A stretch of 64,000 nucleotides of DNA from Chthoniobacter sp. (GCA_021414005.1 JAIOPH010000030.1:62001-126000); one strand, 5' to 3'. Positions 33,280 to 43,407 are shown, numbered from the stretch's first letter. The notes: generated by a model from the sequence alone, not told the origin. Made by a program: numbers and translations.

Positions 33280-34755
33280 ATGGACCCACTCTTCAATGCC
33301 CAACTCCTGCAAACCCGCCGCCAGTTCTTTGGTCGGACCGGCCTCCGGCTCGGCGGGATCGCCCTCGCCACGCTGCTTGGGGAGAAGATGAGCGCCTCCG
33401 GTGCGCCCGCCGCGCCCGGTCGCGTGCATCCGCCGCTGCCCGGCGTGCCGCACTTTCCGCCGAAGGCGAAAGCCCTCATCTACCTGCACATGAACGGCGG
33501 CCCGTCGCAGCTCGATACCTGGGACTACAAGCCGGAGCTGGGCGCACAGTTCAACAAGGATCTGCCCGACTCCATCCGCATGGGGCAGCGCATCACCACG
33601 ATGACCAGCGGCCAGTCGCGCCTGCCGATCGCGCCGTCGAAATTCAAATTCGAACAGTGCGGAAAAAGCGGCACCTGGGTGAACACCGACCTGCTGCCGT
33701 TCACGTCGAAAGTCGTGGACGATCTCGCGGTCATCAAGACGGTCCACACCAACGCGATCAACCACGACCCGGCCTGCACCTTCGTCATGACCGGGCGCGA
33801 GATTCCCGGCTTCGCGAGCATCGGGTCATGGCTGGCCTACGGGCTCGGCAGCGAGAACAACGATCTGCCGGCGTTCGTGGTCCTGACTCCGCGGTTTCCG
33901 CAAAACAGCAACGGGCAGGCGCTATTCTCGCGCATGTGGGGCAGCGGATTTCTCCCGACGAAATACTCCGGCGTCACGCTGCGCAACGCGGGCGACCCCG
34001 TGCTTTACCTCCCGAACCCCGACGGCATCAGCACGCAACAGCGGCGCACCATGCTCGACGCGCTGAACGAGCTGAACCAGCGCAAGGCTGCGCAGATCGG
34101 AGACCCGGAAATCGAGACGCGCATCTCGCAGTATGAAATGGCGTTTCGCATGCAGCGCAGCGTGCCGGAGCTGACCGACCTTTCGTCCGAACCGCAGAGC
34201 GTCCTCGACCTCTACGGCCCCGACGTGAATACGAGCGGCTCCTTTGCCAACAGCGCCCTGCTCGCGCGCCGGCTCGTCGAGCGCGGCGTGCGCGTGGTGC
34301 AGCTCCTCCACCGCGGCTGGGATCAGCACAACGATCTCCCGCGCCAGCTCGGCAACCAGTGCCGCGACACCGATCAGGGCACCGCCGCGCTCATTCAGGA
34401 TTTGAAAAACCACGGCCTGCTCGACTCGACGCTGGTCGTGTGGGGCGGCGAGTTCGGGCGCACGGTCTATTCGCAGGGCAAGCTCACGAAGGACGACTAC
34501 GGACGCGACCATCATCCGCGCTGCTTCACCATGTGGATGGCCGGTGGTGGCATCAAAGGCGGGCAGGTCTTTGGCGAGACCGACGACTTCAGCTACAACA
34601 TCGTCCAAAACCCCGTCCACCTGAACGAACTCAACGCCACGATCCTGCGCTGTATGGGCATCGACAACGAGGGGCTCACCTACAAAGTCGCCGGCCTGAA
34701 CGCGCGGCTCACCGGCGTGGAGGGAGCGAAGCCGGTGAAGGGGCTGCTGGCGTAG
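33280..34755 (+). CDS. DUF1501 family exported protein
   Basis: A 491-residue protein with a twin-arginine-like signal (TRRQFFGRTGLRLGGIALAT). The body follows DUF1501, related to sulfatase/alkaline-phosphatase folds: IYLHMNGGPSQLDTWDYKPE, SCTF-like HDPACTFVMTGRE, LVVWGGEFGRT and GRDHHPRCFTMWMAGGGIKG. It starts 4 bases after the PSD1 gene; the pair is the usual PVC two-gene unit. Enzymatic activity is not established. Confidence 0.95.
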   Translation: MDPLFNAQLLQTRRQFFGRTGLRLGGIALATLLGEKMSASGAPAAPGRVHPPLPGVPHFPPKAKALIYLHMNGGPSQLDTWDYKPELGAQFNKDLPDSIRMGQRITTMTSGQSRLPIAPSKFKFEQCGKSGTWVNTDLLPFTSKVVDDLAVIKTVHTNAINHDPACTFVMTGREIPGFASIGSWLAYGLGSENNDLPAFVVLTPRFPQNSNGQALFSRMWGSGFLPTKYSGVTLRNAGDPVLYLPNPDGISTQQRRTMLDALNELNQRKAAQIGDPEIETRISQYEMAFRMQRSVPELTDLSSEPQSVLDLYGPDVNTSGSFANSALLARRLVERGVRVVQLLHRGWDQHNDLPRQLGNQCRDTDQGTAALIQDLKNHGLLDSTLVVWGGEFGRTVYSQGKLTKDDYGRDHHPRCFTMWMAGGGIKGGQVFGETDDFSYNIVQNPVHLNELNATILRCMGIDNEGLTYKVAGLNARLTGVEGAKPVKGLLA

Positions 34756-34795
34756 AGCGGCCCGGCGTGCCAAGCGCTGCGAGCCCCTGTCGAAT

Positions 34796-35452
34796 ATGAG
34801 TGACGTCACGGACGCAGCACTCGCGGCCATGCGGTCGGACTATTCCCGCGAGCGATTGCGGCGCGAGGATTTGCGCGCGGAACCCATCGCGCAGTTTGAA
34901 GCATGGCTGGACGACGCCGTCCGCACGCAACTCACTGAGCCGAACGCGATGAGCCTGGCCACGGTCGGCACCGATGGACAGCCGCTCCTGCGCACGGTGT
35001 TGCTGAAAGGTCTCGACGCGCGCGGTTTTGTCTTTTTCACCAATCTCGAAAGCCGAAAAGCGCGCCACATTGCGGAAAACTCCCACGTGTCCCTCCTCTT
35101 CCCGTGGTTGCCGCTGGAGCGGCAGGTGGTCGTGACGGGCACCGCGGAAAAGCTGCCCGTCACCGAATCGTTGAAATACTTTCTCGCCCGGCCGCACGAC
35201 AGCCAGCTCGCCGCATGGGCGTCGCGCCAGAGCAGCGTCATCTCCTCGCGCAAGGTGCTCGAAATGGAATGGGCCCACCTCAAGGCGAAGTTCGCCGAGG
35301 GCAAAGTGCCGCTGCCTTCATTCTGGGGCGGCTTCCGCGTGAAACCGGCAACCATCGAGTTCTGGCAAGGCGGCCCCAACCGCCTCCACGACCGTTTTCA
35401 ATACGTGCGCCAGGTCGATGACTCGTGGGTGATCGAGCGGCTCGCGCCGTAG
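34796..35452 (+). CDS. pdxH: Pyridoxamine 5'-phosphate oxidase
   Basis: A 218-residue FMN enzyme converting pyridoxine/pyridoxamine phosphate to pyridoxal phosphate. Recognisable segments include AMSLATVGTDGQPLLRTVLL, GFVFFTNLESRKA, FPWLPLERQVVVTG and SRQSSVI. The C-terminal signature is FWQGGPNRLHDRFQY with the ending ERLAP, matching the family end exactly. Length agrees with E. coli PdxH. It begins 40 bases after the DUF1501 gene, probably by chance rather than function. Confidence 0.96.
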   Translation: MSDVTDAALAAMRSDYSRERLRREDLRAEPIAQFEAWLDDAVRTQLTEPNAMSLATVGTDGQPLLRTVLLKGLDARGFVFFTNLESRKARHIAENSHVSLLFPWLPLERQVVVTGTAEKLPVTESLKYFLARPHDSQLAAWASRQSSVISSRKVLEMEWAHLKAKFAEGKVPLPSFWGGFRVKPATIEFWQGGPNRLHDRFQYVRQVDDSWVIERLAP

Positions 35453-35641
35453 CGCGGCAGGTCGGAAACACGGATCCGACGGGCGCATTTGATCGGCAAT
35501 TGCGCGTGGCGAAGGGAGCGGATTCATCGAAGCGGTTCGCGGACACAAACGATGGTCCTTCTCCACCAATCAGCGGTGAGCCTCGCTGGAGGACGCAGGT
35601 TATGAAGTAGCACGCACACAACGCACCCCGTCGGCTCACCA

Positions 35642-36871
35642 ATGACCAACCTCACCAAACTCTGGACCGGCATCGCCCAACCCGCAGACGCGCTCCGCTA
35701 CGGCGCGGGGCGGCATCCGGGGCATCCCGGCCACAGCGCGAAGACGCGCAAGCCGATCACCGTCTGGAATATCACGCGCTCCTGCAATCTGCGCTGTGTG
35801 CATTGCTACTCGGATTCGGCGGCCATGAATTATCCCGGCGAACTGACGTGGCCGCAGATGGAGGCGGTGGTTGAGGATCTCGCCGCGTATCAAGTTCCCT
35901 CGCTGCTCCTCTCCGGCGGCGAGCCGCTCATTCATCCGCGCTTTTTTGACATCGCGCAAAAAGCATCCGCTGCCGGCTTGAAGCTCACCATTTCTACAAA
36001 CGGCACGCTCATCACGCCGGAAAAGGCAGCGCTGCTCAAGGCCGCGAACGTGGCCTACGTGGGCATTTCGCTGGATGGCATCGGCAAAATTCACGACGAG
36101 TTTCGCCGCAAGGAAGGTGCGTTCGATGCCGCAGTGCGCGGCTTTCGCAACTGCCATGATGTGGGGCAGAAAACCGGCCTGCGTCTCACGCTCACGCGCC
36201 ACAACGTGCAAAACATCGAGCAGATTCTCGACTTCATCGAGCGGGAGGAAATTCAGCGTGTCTGCTTCTATCATCTCGTGCCTGCGGGGCGCGGCAGCAG
36301 CCTGCAAGTGCTCACGCCGGAGGAGTCGCGTTACGCGCTCGATACGCTGCTCGCTCGCGTGGAAGCGTGGCACCGGCAGGGCGTGACTCGCGAGCTGCTC
36401 ACCGTCGCGCAGCCTGCGGACGGTGCGTATTTGCTGCTGCGTATGGAGCAGGAAAACCACCCGAACCTCGATGAAGCGCGGCGTCTGCTTTCATGGAACG
36501 GAGGCGGCGCAAACAGCAGCGGACGCGGCATCGCCAACATAGACACGCAGGGCAATGTGCATCCCGATCAATTCTGGCAGGACATCGTGCTCGGCAACGT
36601 GAAGCAGCAGCCTTTCTCCCAAATCTGGGAGGGCCAGAATGCAAACTCAGCCGAAACGCTGCGCAGCATCCGCTCCATCGGCACGCTCAGCCAGAGCGAA
36701 CGCCAGTCCCGCATGGTCGGCCCGTGCGCGAGCTGCCGCTGGTTCGGCATCTGCGGCGGAGGCTTCCGCACGCGCGCTGCATATTCCGAAAACGGCGGGC
36801 TGTGGGGCTCCGACCCTGGTTGTTGCTTGTCGGACTCCGAACGGAGCGCCTCTGAATTGGCCAAGAACTGA
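35642..36871 (+). CDS. NirJ/AhbD-like radical SAM protein with SPASM domain
   Basis: A 409-residue radical SAM enzyme. The cluster-binding motif is CNLRCVHCYSDSA, followed by LLLSGGEPLIHPRFFDIAQK, the SAM-binding region and LTISTNGTLIT. The C-terminal SPASM-type cysteines are CASCRWFGICGGG and the late Cys pair DPGCC. The arrangement and the phrase WNITRSCNLRC..CYSDSA..YPGELT resemble the heme d1/alternative heme proteins NirJ and AhbD. No other nir or ahb genes are in the window, so the substrate could differ, for example peptide maturation. Start ATG 35642. The 36872-37034 gap shows nothing. Confidence 0.85.
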   Translation: MTNLTKLWTGIAQPADALRYGAGRHPGHPGHSAKTRKPITVWNITRSCNLRCVHCYSDSAAMNYPGELTWPQMEAVVEDLAAYQVPSLLLSGGEPLIHPRFFDIAQKASAAGLKLTISTNGTLITPEKAALLKAANVAYVGISLDGIGKIHDEFRRKEGAFDAAVRGFRNCHDVGQKTGLRLTLTRHNVQNIEQILDFIEREEIQRVCFYHLVPAGRGSSLQVLTPEESRYALDTLLARVEAWHRQGVTRELLTVAQPADGAYLLLRMEQENHPNLDEARRLLSWNGGGANSSGRGIANIDTQGNVHPDQFWQDIVLGNVKQQPFSQIWEGQNANSAETLRSIRSIGTLSQSERQSRMVGPCASCRWFGICGGGFRTRAAYSENGGLWGSDPGCCLSDSERSASELAKN

Positions 36872-37034
36872 CGGAGCGAACAAGCCAGTTGGAGCGTCCG
36901 CGCGCGAACATCGTTGGGTTGCGATTTGCCTCAGCAGTGAAGGAGCGTCGTTTCCGTTCCGCGGAGGATTTCCAGATTGGCTGTGCGATCCCTGGACGCC
37001 AGCCCCGTGAATTGAGGATCGTCGTTTTTCCGCG

Positions 37035-37502
37035 TCAGGACGTCGCGAGCGGAAAGCAGATCGTCAGCACCGTTTCGCGACCGCGGCAGGAGACATGGAA
37101 GTGGCCGCCCGCGTGTTCGACCATGTCGTAAGACGCGCCCAGCCCGAGGCTGCGTCCTTTGCGGATCGGGCCGCTCGCGCTGTCACTGCGGGACGAAAGG
37201 GCGTCGGGCACTTCATGAATGACCAGCGCCGCGCACTCCGCCACTTCGCCGAGGAGTCCGGTGCGGATCGTCACCCTCCCACCGGCGCGCATGGCATCGC
37301 GTGCATCGAGCGCCAGATGCCGCAGCAGGTCCACGATTTCCTCACGGCTGACCCGCACCAGTGCCGAGCCGCTCGCGGGCAGGGTGCCCATCGTCAGGGC
37401 GATCGTTGGACCGAGCAGACAGCGCAGCTCCGGAGCCAATGAGGCGGCCACGGTGCTCAAGTTCACGGGCTCTGCCGCGCTGTCGAAACTGTCTGGATGC
37501 AT
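37035..37502 (-). CDS. Degenerate histidine-kinase-type ATPase domain protein
   Basis: About 155 residues from the ATG at 37502 (MHPDSFDSAAEP); ATGs at 37514 and 37622 are alternatives. The sequence follows a GHKL ATPase: an N-box-like LALDARDAMRAGGRVTIRTG with Asp where Asn is usual, a G1 position reading HEVPDAL instead of D.G.G, and a good G2/C-terminal part (RSLGLGASYDMVEHAGGHF). There is no dimerisation/phospho-acceptor domain. ATP binding is doubtful; it may be an anti-sigma or scaffold-like relic, or the leftover of a hybrid kinase such as that at 2838-6536. Confidence 0.55.
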   Translation of the reverse strand: MHPDSFDSAAEPVNLSTVAASLAPELRCLLGPTIALTMGTLPASGSALVRVSREEIVDLLRHLALDARDAMRAGGRVTIRTGLLGEVAECAALVIHEVPDALSSRSDSASGPIRKGRSLGLGASYDMVEHAGGHFHVSCRGRETVLTICFPLATS

Positions 37503-37795
37503 GGTGCGAACCATGATGGCCGGATGTTTGGCCCTCACTGTTCGCGGGAAAATTACGTGCCCCAGCCGCGCATCGCCTTCCGCATTTTGTCGAATCCTGC
37601 GTGCCCGTTGCCGCCATTCCACGTCGGCGGTTGCTCAAAATCCGGGAAGGAAACGGCAAGCCGCGGGTATCGCCATCCGCGACCCGCGCGTAGGCTCGCC
37701 CGCATGAAGCCCCGCCCGCGTGGACTGCGCCCGATTCAACCCACTGGCGGAGTGACACGACGCCTTTGGGAGCAAAGTCTGATGATGGAACCGCC

Positions 37796-40537
37796 ATGCC
37801 TCCTGCCACACCGCTAACGCCACCCTCCACTCCAGAGCCAGCCCACGACATCCTGCGCCGCCGCCGGCCGGTGCTGGATGCCATGTTCACGCCGAAATCC
37901 GTCGCCCTCATCGGCGCGACCGAGACGCCGGGCAGCGTCGGGCGCATGATCTTGGAAAACCTGCGGGCGAGCGACTTTGGCGGCGCGGTCTATCCGGTGA
38001 ATCCGAAGCGGCGTACGGTGCTGGGCCTCGAGTCTTTCGCACGCCTCGGCGAGGCTCCGGCACCGGTTGACCTCGCCATCATCGTCACGCCCGCGGCCAC
38101 CGTGCCCGGCATCATCGCGGAGTGCGTGGAGGCCGGAGTGAAAGGCGCGGTCATCATCTCGGCGGGATTCAAGGAGACAGGCGAAGCCGGGCGCGAACTG
38201 GAGCGGCAGGTGCTCGCCCAGGCGCGGCGCGGACGGATGCGCATCATCGGCCCAAACTGCCTCGGCGTGATGCTGCCGCACGCCGGCCTGAACGCGACCT
38301 TTGCCGCCGGCATGGCCCGGCCCGGCAGCGTCGGCTTCATCTCGCAGAGCGGCGCGCTCTGCACAGCGATCCTCGATTGGAGCTTTCGCGAAAACGTGGG
38401 CTTCAGCGCGTTCGTCTCGGTGGGTTCGATGCTCGATGTCGGCTGGGGCGATCTCCTTTACTGGCTCGGCGACGACCCGCACACGCGCAGCATCGTCATC
38501 TACATGGAGTCGATCGGCGACGCGCGGGCCTTTCTCTCCGCCGCGCGTGAGGTCGCGCTGACGAAGCCGATCGTCGTCATCAAGGTCGGCCGCACCGCCG
38601 CCGCCGCCAAAGCCGCGGCCTCGCACACCGGTTCCCTGACCGGCAGCGATGAAGTGCTCGACGCGGCCTTCCGGCGAGTCGGCGTGCTGCGCGTGGACAC
38701 CATCGCCGAGCTTTTCGACATGGCGGAGGTGCTGGGCAAACAGCCCCGTCCGCGCGGACCGCGCCTCGCCATCATCACCAATGCCGGCGGCCCGGCGGCC
38801 CTCGCCACCGACATGCTCATCCGCAGCGGTGGAGAAATCGCGGCGCTGTCCGACGAATCACACCGCAGCCTCGACGCCCTGCTGCCGCCGCACTGGAGCC
38901 GCGGCAATCCCGTGGATCTGCTCGGCGACGCCGATGCCGAGCGCTACGCCCGGGCGCTCGAAATCGTCGCGCGCGATCCCGGCAATGACGGCGTGCTGGC
39001 GATCCTCACGCCGCAGGCGATGACCGATGCCGCGGCCACCGCCCGGAGGCTCAGCGCCTTTGCCGCGCTGGAGGGAAAGCCGCTGCTCGCCAGTTGGATG
39101 GGCGCGGAGGCCGTCGCGGAGGGCAATGCCATCCTCAACCGCGCGAACATTCCGACCTACGCCTTTCCCGACACCGCCGCGCGCGCCTTTGCCAGCATGT
39201 GGCGCTACAGCCACAGCCTCGACGCGCTCTACGAAATCCCCGCGCTCACTCCCGATCTCGCAGTGAGCCGGGAGCAGGCCGGGAAAATCATCGACCACGT
39301 GCGCGCCGCGGGCCGGACCCTTTTGACGGAAGTCGAATCCAAGAAAATCCTCGCCGCCTACGCCATCCCCACCGTCGCCACCCACTGCGCGGAAAGCGCG
39401 GACCGCGCCGTGGAAATCGCGCGCGACCTCGGCGGCCCGGTCGTCCTCAAGCTCCACTCGAAAACCATCACCCACAAAAGCGACATCGGCGGCGTGAAGC
39501 TCAATCTGCACGACGAGCCCTCGATTCGGCGGGCCTTTCAGGAGATCGAAAAGGCCGCGCACGCGCACGCCGCCGCGCACGACTTCCTCGGCGTGACCGT
39601 GCAGCCCATGATCGCCCGCGCCGGCTTTGAACTCATCCTCGGCAGCTCCACCGATGCGCAGTTCGGCCCCGTGCTGCTCTTCGGCGCGGGCGGGGAACTC
39701 GTGGAGATTTTCCAGGACCGCGCGCTCGGGCTGCCGCCGCTCAATGCCACCCTCGCGCGCCGCATGATGGAGCGCACGCGCATCTTCACCGCGCTCGGCG
39801 GCGTGCGCGGCCACCCGCCCGTGGATCTCGCCGCGCTCGCGGGTTTGCTCGTCCGTTTCAGCCAGCTCGTCGTCGAGCAGCCGTGGATCAGCGAGATCGA
39901 CATCAACCCGCTGCTCGTCACCGGCGGCGACTTCCTCGCGCTCGATGCGCGCGTCGTCCTGCACGCTTCCCGCCTTGCGGAAACGGACCTGCCGCGCCCC
40001 GCCATCCGCCCCTATCCCGCGCACTACGTCAGCCACTGGGAGCTGCGCGACGGCACCCCCGTCACTATCCGCCCCATCCGCCCGGAGGATGAACCGCTGC
40101 TCGTCGCCTTTCACCGCACCCTCTCGGCGGAAAGCGTGCATCTCCGCTACTTCGGCCAGCTCGCGCTCGACCAGCGCACCACCCACCAGCGCCTGCGCCG
40201 CGTCTGTTTCAATGACTACGACCGCGAAATCGCCCTCGTCGCCGAGCGGGGCCACGGCAGCAGCCGGGAGATCATCGGCATCGGTCGGCTGAGCAAAGCG
40301 CACGGCCTCGACGAAGCCGAGTTTGCCCTCGTCATCAGCGACCAGTGGCAGCGCCACGGGCTCGGCACGCGCCTGCTCGCCTTGCTCGTCACCGTCGCCC
40401 GCGCGGAAAAGCTCCTCCGCCTCACCGCCTCCCTCCTACCCGAAAACCGCGCCATGATGGCGATCGCCCGGAAATGCGGCTTCGCGCTGCGCCAGAGCGG
40501 ACTCGAGGGCGCGTGGAAGGCGGACATTGTATTGTGA
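37796..40537 (+). CDS. Acetate-CoA ligase (ADP-forming)-like protein fused to GNAT acetyltransferase
   Basis: A 913-residue multidomain protein. It has the CoA-binding domain (SVALIGATETPGSVGRMIL), the succinyl-CoA-ligase-like part with the conserved His in ASHTGSLTGSDEV, then an ATP-grasp domain (about 490-720). The C-terminal GNAT domain has VTIRPIRPEDEPLL and QWQRHGLGTRLLALLV. This is the Pat/YfiQ architecture: a regulatory lysine acetyltransferase, though some fused members may still ligate acyl-CoA. I start at ATG 37796; a TTG at 37766 is possible. It is adjacent to the P-type ATPase on the same strand. Confidence 0.9.
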   Translation: MPPATPLTPPSTPEPAHDILRRRRPVLDAMFTPKSVALIGATETPGSVGRMILENLRASDFGGAVYPVNPKRRTVLGLESFARLGEAPAPVDLAIIVTPAATVPGIIAECVEAGVKGAVIISAGFKETGEAGRELERQVLAQARRGRMRIIGPNCLGVMLPHAGLNATFAAGMARPGSVGFISQSGALCTAILDWSFRENVGFSAFVSVGSMLDVGWGDLLYWLGDDPHTRSIVIYMESIGDARAFLSAAREVALTKPIVVIKVGRTAAAAKAAASHTGSLTGSDEVLDAAFRRVGVLRVDTIAELFDMAEVLGKQPRPRGPRLAIITNAGGPAALATDMLIRSGGEIAALSDESHRSLDALLPPHWSRGNPVDLLGDADAERYARALEIVARDPGNDGVLAILTPQAMTDAAATARRLSAFAALEGKPLLASWMGAEAVAEGNAILNRANIPTYAFPDTAARAFASMWRYSHSLDALYEIPALTPDLAVSREQAGKIIDHVRAAGRTLLTEVESKKILAAYAIPTVATHCAESADRAVEIARDLGGPVVLKLHSKTITHKSDIGGVKLNLHDEPSIRRAFQEIEKAAHAHAAAHDFLGVTVQPMIARAGFELILGSSTDAQFGPVLLFGAGGELVEIFQDRALGLPPLNATLARRMMERTRIFTALGGVRGHPPVDLAALAGLLVRFSQLVVEQPWISEIDINPLLVTGGDFLALDARVVLHASRLAETDLPRPAIRPYPAHYVSHWELRDGTPVTIRPIRPEDEPLLVAFHRTLSAESVHLRYFGQLALDQRTTHQRLRRVCFNDYDREIALVAERGHGSSREIIGIGRLSKAHGLDEAEFALVISDQWQRHGLGTRLLALLVTVARAEKLLRLTASLLPENRAMMAIARKCGFALRQSGLEGAWKADIVL

Positions 40538-40582
40538 GAGGCACGGAGCCCGATGGGCTCCGGCAAACTCCCTCAGCCGTAC

Positions 40583-43285
40583 ATGAGCCTGCCCTCCGTT
40601 TCATCCCCTCATTCAACTCCTGTTGGAGAGTTGCTGGCTGCGCTGGGTGTTGAAGTCGGGTGTGGGCTGACGCTGGCAAAGGTGCAGGCCCGGTTCGTGG
40701 AGTGTGGGCCAAACGCGCTGCCCGAGACGCAGCGGAGGCCACTGTGGCGCGTGTTTCTCACGCAGTTTCAAAGCCCGCTCATTTACATCCTGCTCGTCGC
40801 GGCGGGGCTCGCGGCGTCGCTGGGGAAGCACGGCGACGCGGTGGTCATCCTGATCGTCGTTTTCGTGAATGCGATCGTCGGCGCATTTCAGGAAGGCCGC
40901 GCGGAGCGGTCGATGGAGGCGCTGCGCCGACTCTCGGCGCTGCAGGTGCGGGTCTTGCGCGACGGACTGGAGCAGAGCATTGCGGCGCGCGACCTCGTGC
41001 CGGGTGATGTGCTGCTGCTCGCCGCGGGCGACGCCGTGGGCGCGGACGCGCGGCTGCTCGAAGCCGCGGCCCTCGAAGCTGCTGAGGCCGCGCTCACCGG
41101 CGAGTCCATGCCCGTGACGAAGCAGGTGGACGCACTGCCCGCGGACACCCTGCTCGCCGACCGGACCAACATGGTTTTCTCCAGCACCCACATCACCGCC
41201 GGCCGCGGCAAGGCGCTCGTCATCGCCACCGGCCAGGCGACCGAGGTCGGCAAAATCGCACGGCTCACGGCGACGGCGGAGGAACCGAAAACGCCGATGG
41301 AACTGCGGCTCGCCCAGTTTGGCCGCTACCTCGTCGCCGCGTCGGTCGTGCTCTTTGCTGCGGTGATGGGTGGCGGGCTGCTGCGGGGCCTGCCGGCGGC
41401 GGACATTTTCATGATCGCATTGAGCCAGATGGTTTCGCTGGTGCCGGAGGGTCTGCCCGTGGCGATGACCATCGCGCTGGCCGTGGGGATGCAGCGCATG
41501 GCCGGGCGCGGAGCCGTGGTGCGGCGGCTCGCGGCGGTGGAGACGCTCGGCTCCACGAGCATCATCTGCACGGACAAGACGGGCACTTTGACCAAGAACG
41601 AAATGACCGTGACCGCGCTCTGGCTGCCGGACGCGCGGCGCATCGCCGTGAGTGGCGCGGGCTACGCGCCGGAGGGCCGGCTCACGCTGGACGGCACCGA
41701 TCTCGATCCGCGAAAGGACGCCGGCCTGCGTCCGCTGCTCGAAGCCGTGGCGCTGTGCAACGACGCGCAGCTCGTGCCGCCGGACCAGGCCGACCCGCGC
41801 TGGCGGGCGCTCGGCGATCCCACGGAGGCGGCGCTGCTCACGCTCGCGCGGAAAGGCGGTGTCGATCCCGACGCGCTGCGCCGCGAGTGGCCGCGGCGCG
41901 CGGAGATTCCTTTCGACGCTGCGGCGAAAATGATGGCCACGCAGCACGGCCACACGCACCGGCCAAACCGCGTCTTCATCAAGGGCGCGCCCGAACTGCT
42001 GCTCGATCTCTGCGGCCACGCGCAATTCGGCGGCGAGCGGCGCACGCTGGATGATGCGCTGCGCCAGCAGACGCTGGCCGTGGGCGACGCGCTCGCGGGC
42101 GACGCGCTACGCGTCCTCGCCGTGGCGGAAACGGAGGGCGACATCGACGAGGACGCCGGGTTCGCGCAGTTCCAGGGGCGCACGGTTTTTCTCGGGCTGA
42201 TCGGCCAGATGGATCCGCCACGCGACGAAGTACAAACCGCCGTGGCCGAGTGCCGCAGCGCTGGCATCCGGCCGGTGATGGTCACCGGCGACCACAAGGC
42301 CACCGGCCTCGCCATCGCCCGCCAGCTAGGCATCGCCCGCGATGGCGACCTCGCGCTGGACGGTCGCAAACTCGAAGCGATGCCCGAGCCCGATCTGCGC
42401 GCCGCGCTCGACCGCATCGCCGTTTTCGCCCGCGTCCATCCGGCGCAGAAGCTCCGTATCGTCGAGGCCTTTCAGGCGCGGAACGGCGTGGTCGCCATGA
42501 CCGGCGACGGCGTGAACGACGCCCCCGCGCTGGCCCGCGCGGATGTGGGCGTGGCCATGGGCATCACCGGCACGGAGGTCGCGAAGGGCGCGGCGAAGAT
42601 CGTCATCACCGACGACAATTTCGCGACCATCGTGCGCGCCATCGAGCAGGGCCGGCTCGTCTATGCGAACCTCCAGAAGCTGCTGCTTTTCCTTTTCGCC
42701 ACGTCGCTCGACGAAGTCATCATCCTGCTCGGCGCGCTCCTGCTCGGCTACCCGCTGCCGCTCGCCGCGGTGCAGATCCTTTGGATCAACCTCGTGACCG
42801 AAGGCACGCTTACCGTGAACCTCGTCATGGAAGGCCCCGAGGGCGACGAGATGCGCCGCCCGCCGGTGCGCGCCGGCGAGCCGCTGATCACGCGCACGAT
42901 GCTGCGGCGCATGGCGGTGATGGTGCCGACCTCCGTGGCCGCGACCTTCGGATTTTTTCTGTGGCGGCTCTCGACCGGCGTGCCCTTCGCGCTGGTGCAA
43001 ACCGAGACCTTCACCGTCCTCGCTGCCTGCCAGTGGTTCAACGTCCTCAACTGCGAAAGCCCCACGCGCTCGGCGCTCCGGCTCGGCGTTTTCAAAAACC
43101 CGTGGCTCTTCGGCGGCCTCGCACTCGCCAATTTCCTGCACATCGCCGTGATCTACACCGCGCCGCTCAACCGCCTTTTCCACACCGTGCCCATCCCGCT
43201 CGCCGATGTCCTCCTCATCGGCACCGTCGCCAGCGCGGTGCTGTGGACGGAGGAACTCCGCAAGTTTTTCGCCCGGCGAGGCTGA
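40583..43285 (+). CDS. P-type cation-transporting ATPase (P2A/Ca2+-like)
   Basis: A 900-residue P2-type pump. It has the actuator TGES (ALTGESMPV), the transmembrane motif VSLVPEGLPVAMTIALAVGM, the phosphorylation site ICTDKTGTLTKNEMTV, a nucleotide-binding loop with KGAPE, the hinge MTGDGVNDAPAL, and a C-terminal cation ATPase block. The PEGLP motif and N-terminal cation_ATPase_N region (LTLAKVQARFVECGPNALPE) place it with SERCA-like and general cation pumps. Substrate (Ca2+, Mg2+, Na+ or H+) is uncertain. ATG 40583 is preferred because homology starts there; an ATG at 40553 is possible. Confidence 0.93.
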   Translation: MSLPSVSSPHSTPVGELLAALGVEVGCGLTLAKVQARFVECGPNALPETQRRPLWRVFLTQFQSPLIYILLVAAGLAASLGKHGDAVVILIVVFVNAIVGAFQEGRAERSMEALRRLSALQVRVLRDGLEQSIAARDLVPGDVLLLAAGDAVGADARLLEAAALEAAEAALTGESMPVTKQVDALPADTLLADRTNMVFSSTHITAGRGKALVIATGQATEVGKIARLTATAEEPKTPMELRLAQFGRYLVAASVVLFAAVMGGGLLRGLPAADIFMIALSQMVSLVPEGLPVAMTIALAVGMQRMAGRGAVVRRLAAVETLGSTSIICTDKTGTLTKNEMTVTALWLPDARRIAVSGAGYAPEGRLTLDGTDLDPRKDAGLRPLLEAVALCNDAQLVPPDQADPRWRALGDPTEAALLTLARKGGVDPDALRREWPRRAEIPFDAAAKMMATQHGHTHRPNRVFIKGAPELLLDLCGHAQFGGERRTLDDALRQQTLAVGDALAGDALRVLAVAETEGDIDEDAGFAQFQGRTVFLGLIGQMDPPRDEVQTAVAECRSAGIRPVMVTGDHKATGLAIARQLGIARDGDLALDGRKLEAMPEPDLRAALDRIAVFARVHPAQKLRIVEAFQARNGVVAMTGDGVNDAPALARADVGVAMGITGTEVAKGAAKIVITDDNFATIVRAIEQGRLVYANLQKLLLFLFATSLDEVIILLGALLLGYPLPLAAVQILWINLVTEGTLTVNLVMEGPEGDEMRRPPVRAGEPLITRTMLRRMAVMVPTSVAATFGFFLWRLSTGVPFALVQTETFTVLAACQWFNVLNCESPTRSALRLGVFKNPWLFGGLALANFLHIAVIYTAPLNRLFHTVPIPLADVLLIGTVASAVLWTEELRKFFARRG

Positions 43286-43407
43286 GCCCCGCAGACCTCA
43301 CTGCGGCTGCTGGAAAACCTGGTCGCCGACCTTCGGCGCGCCTTTGACGACATCGGCGATGGTGAACGGACGGCGACGGATCGCCCGGCCATCATGCCCG
43401 GTAGTAG

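Noticed and set aside
30114..33479. 1121-residue minus-strand open frame
   Set aside because: Antisense of the PSD1 protein; Arg/His-rich composition typical of shadows in GC-rich DNA.
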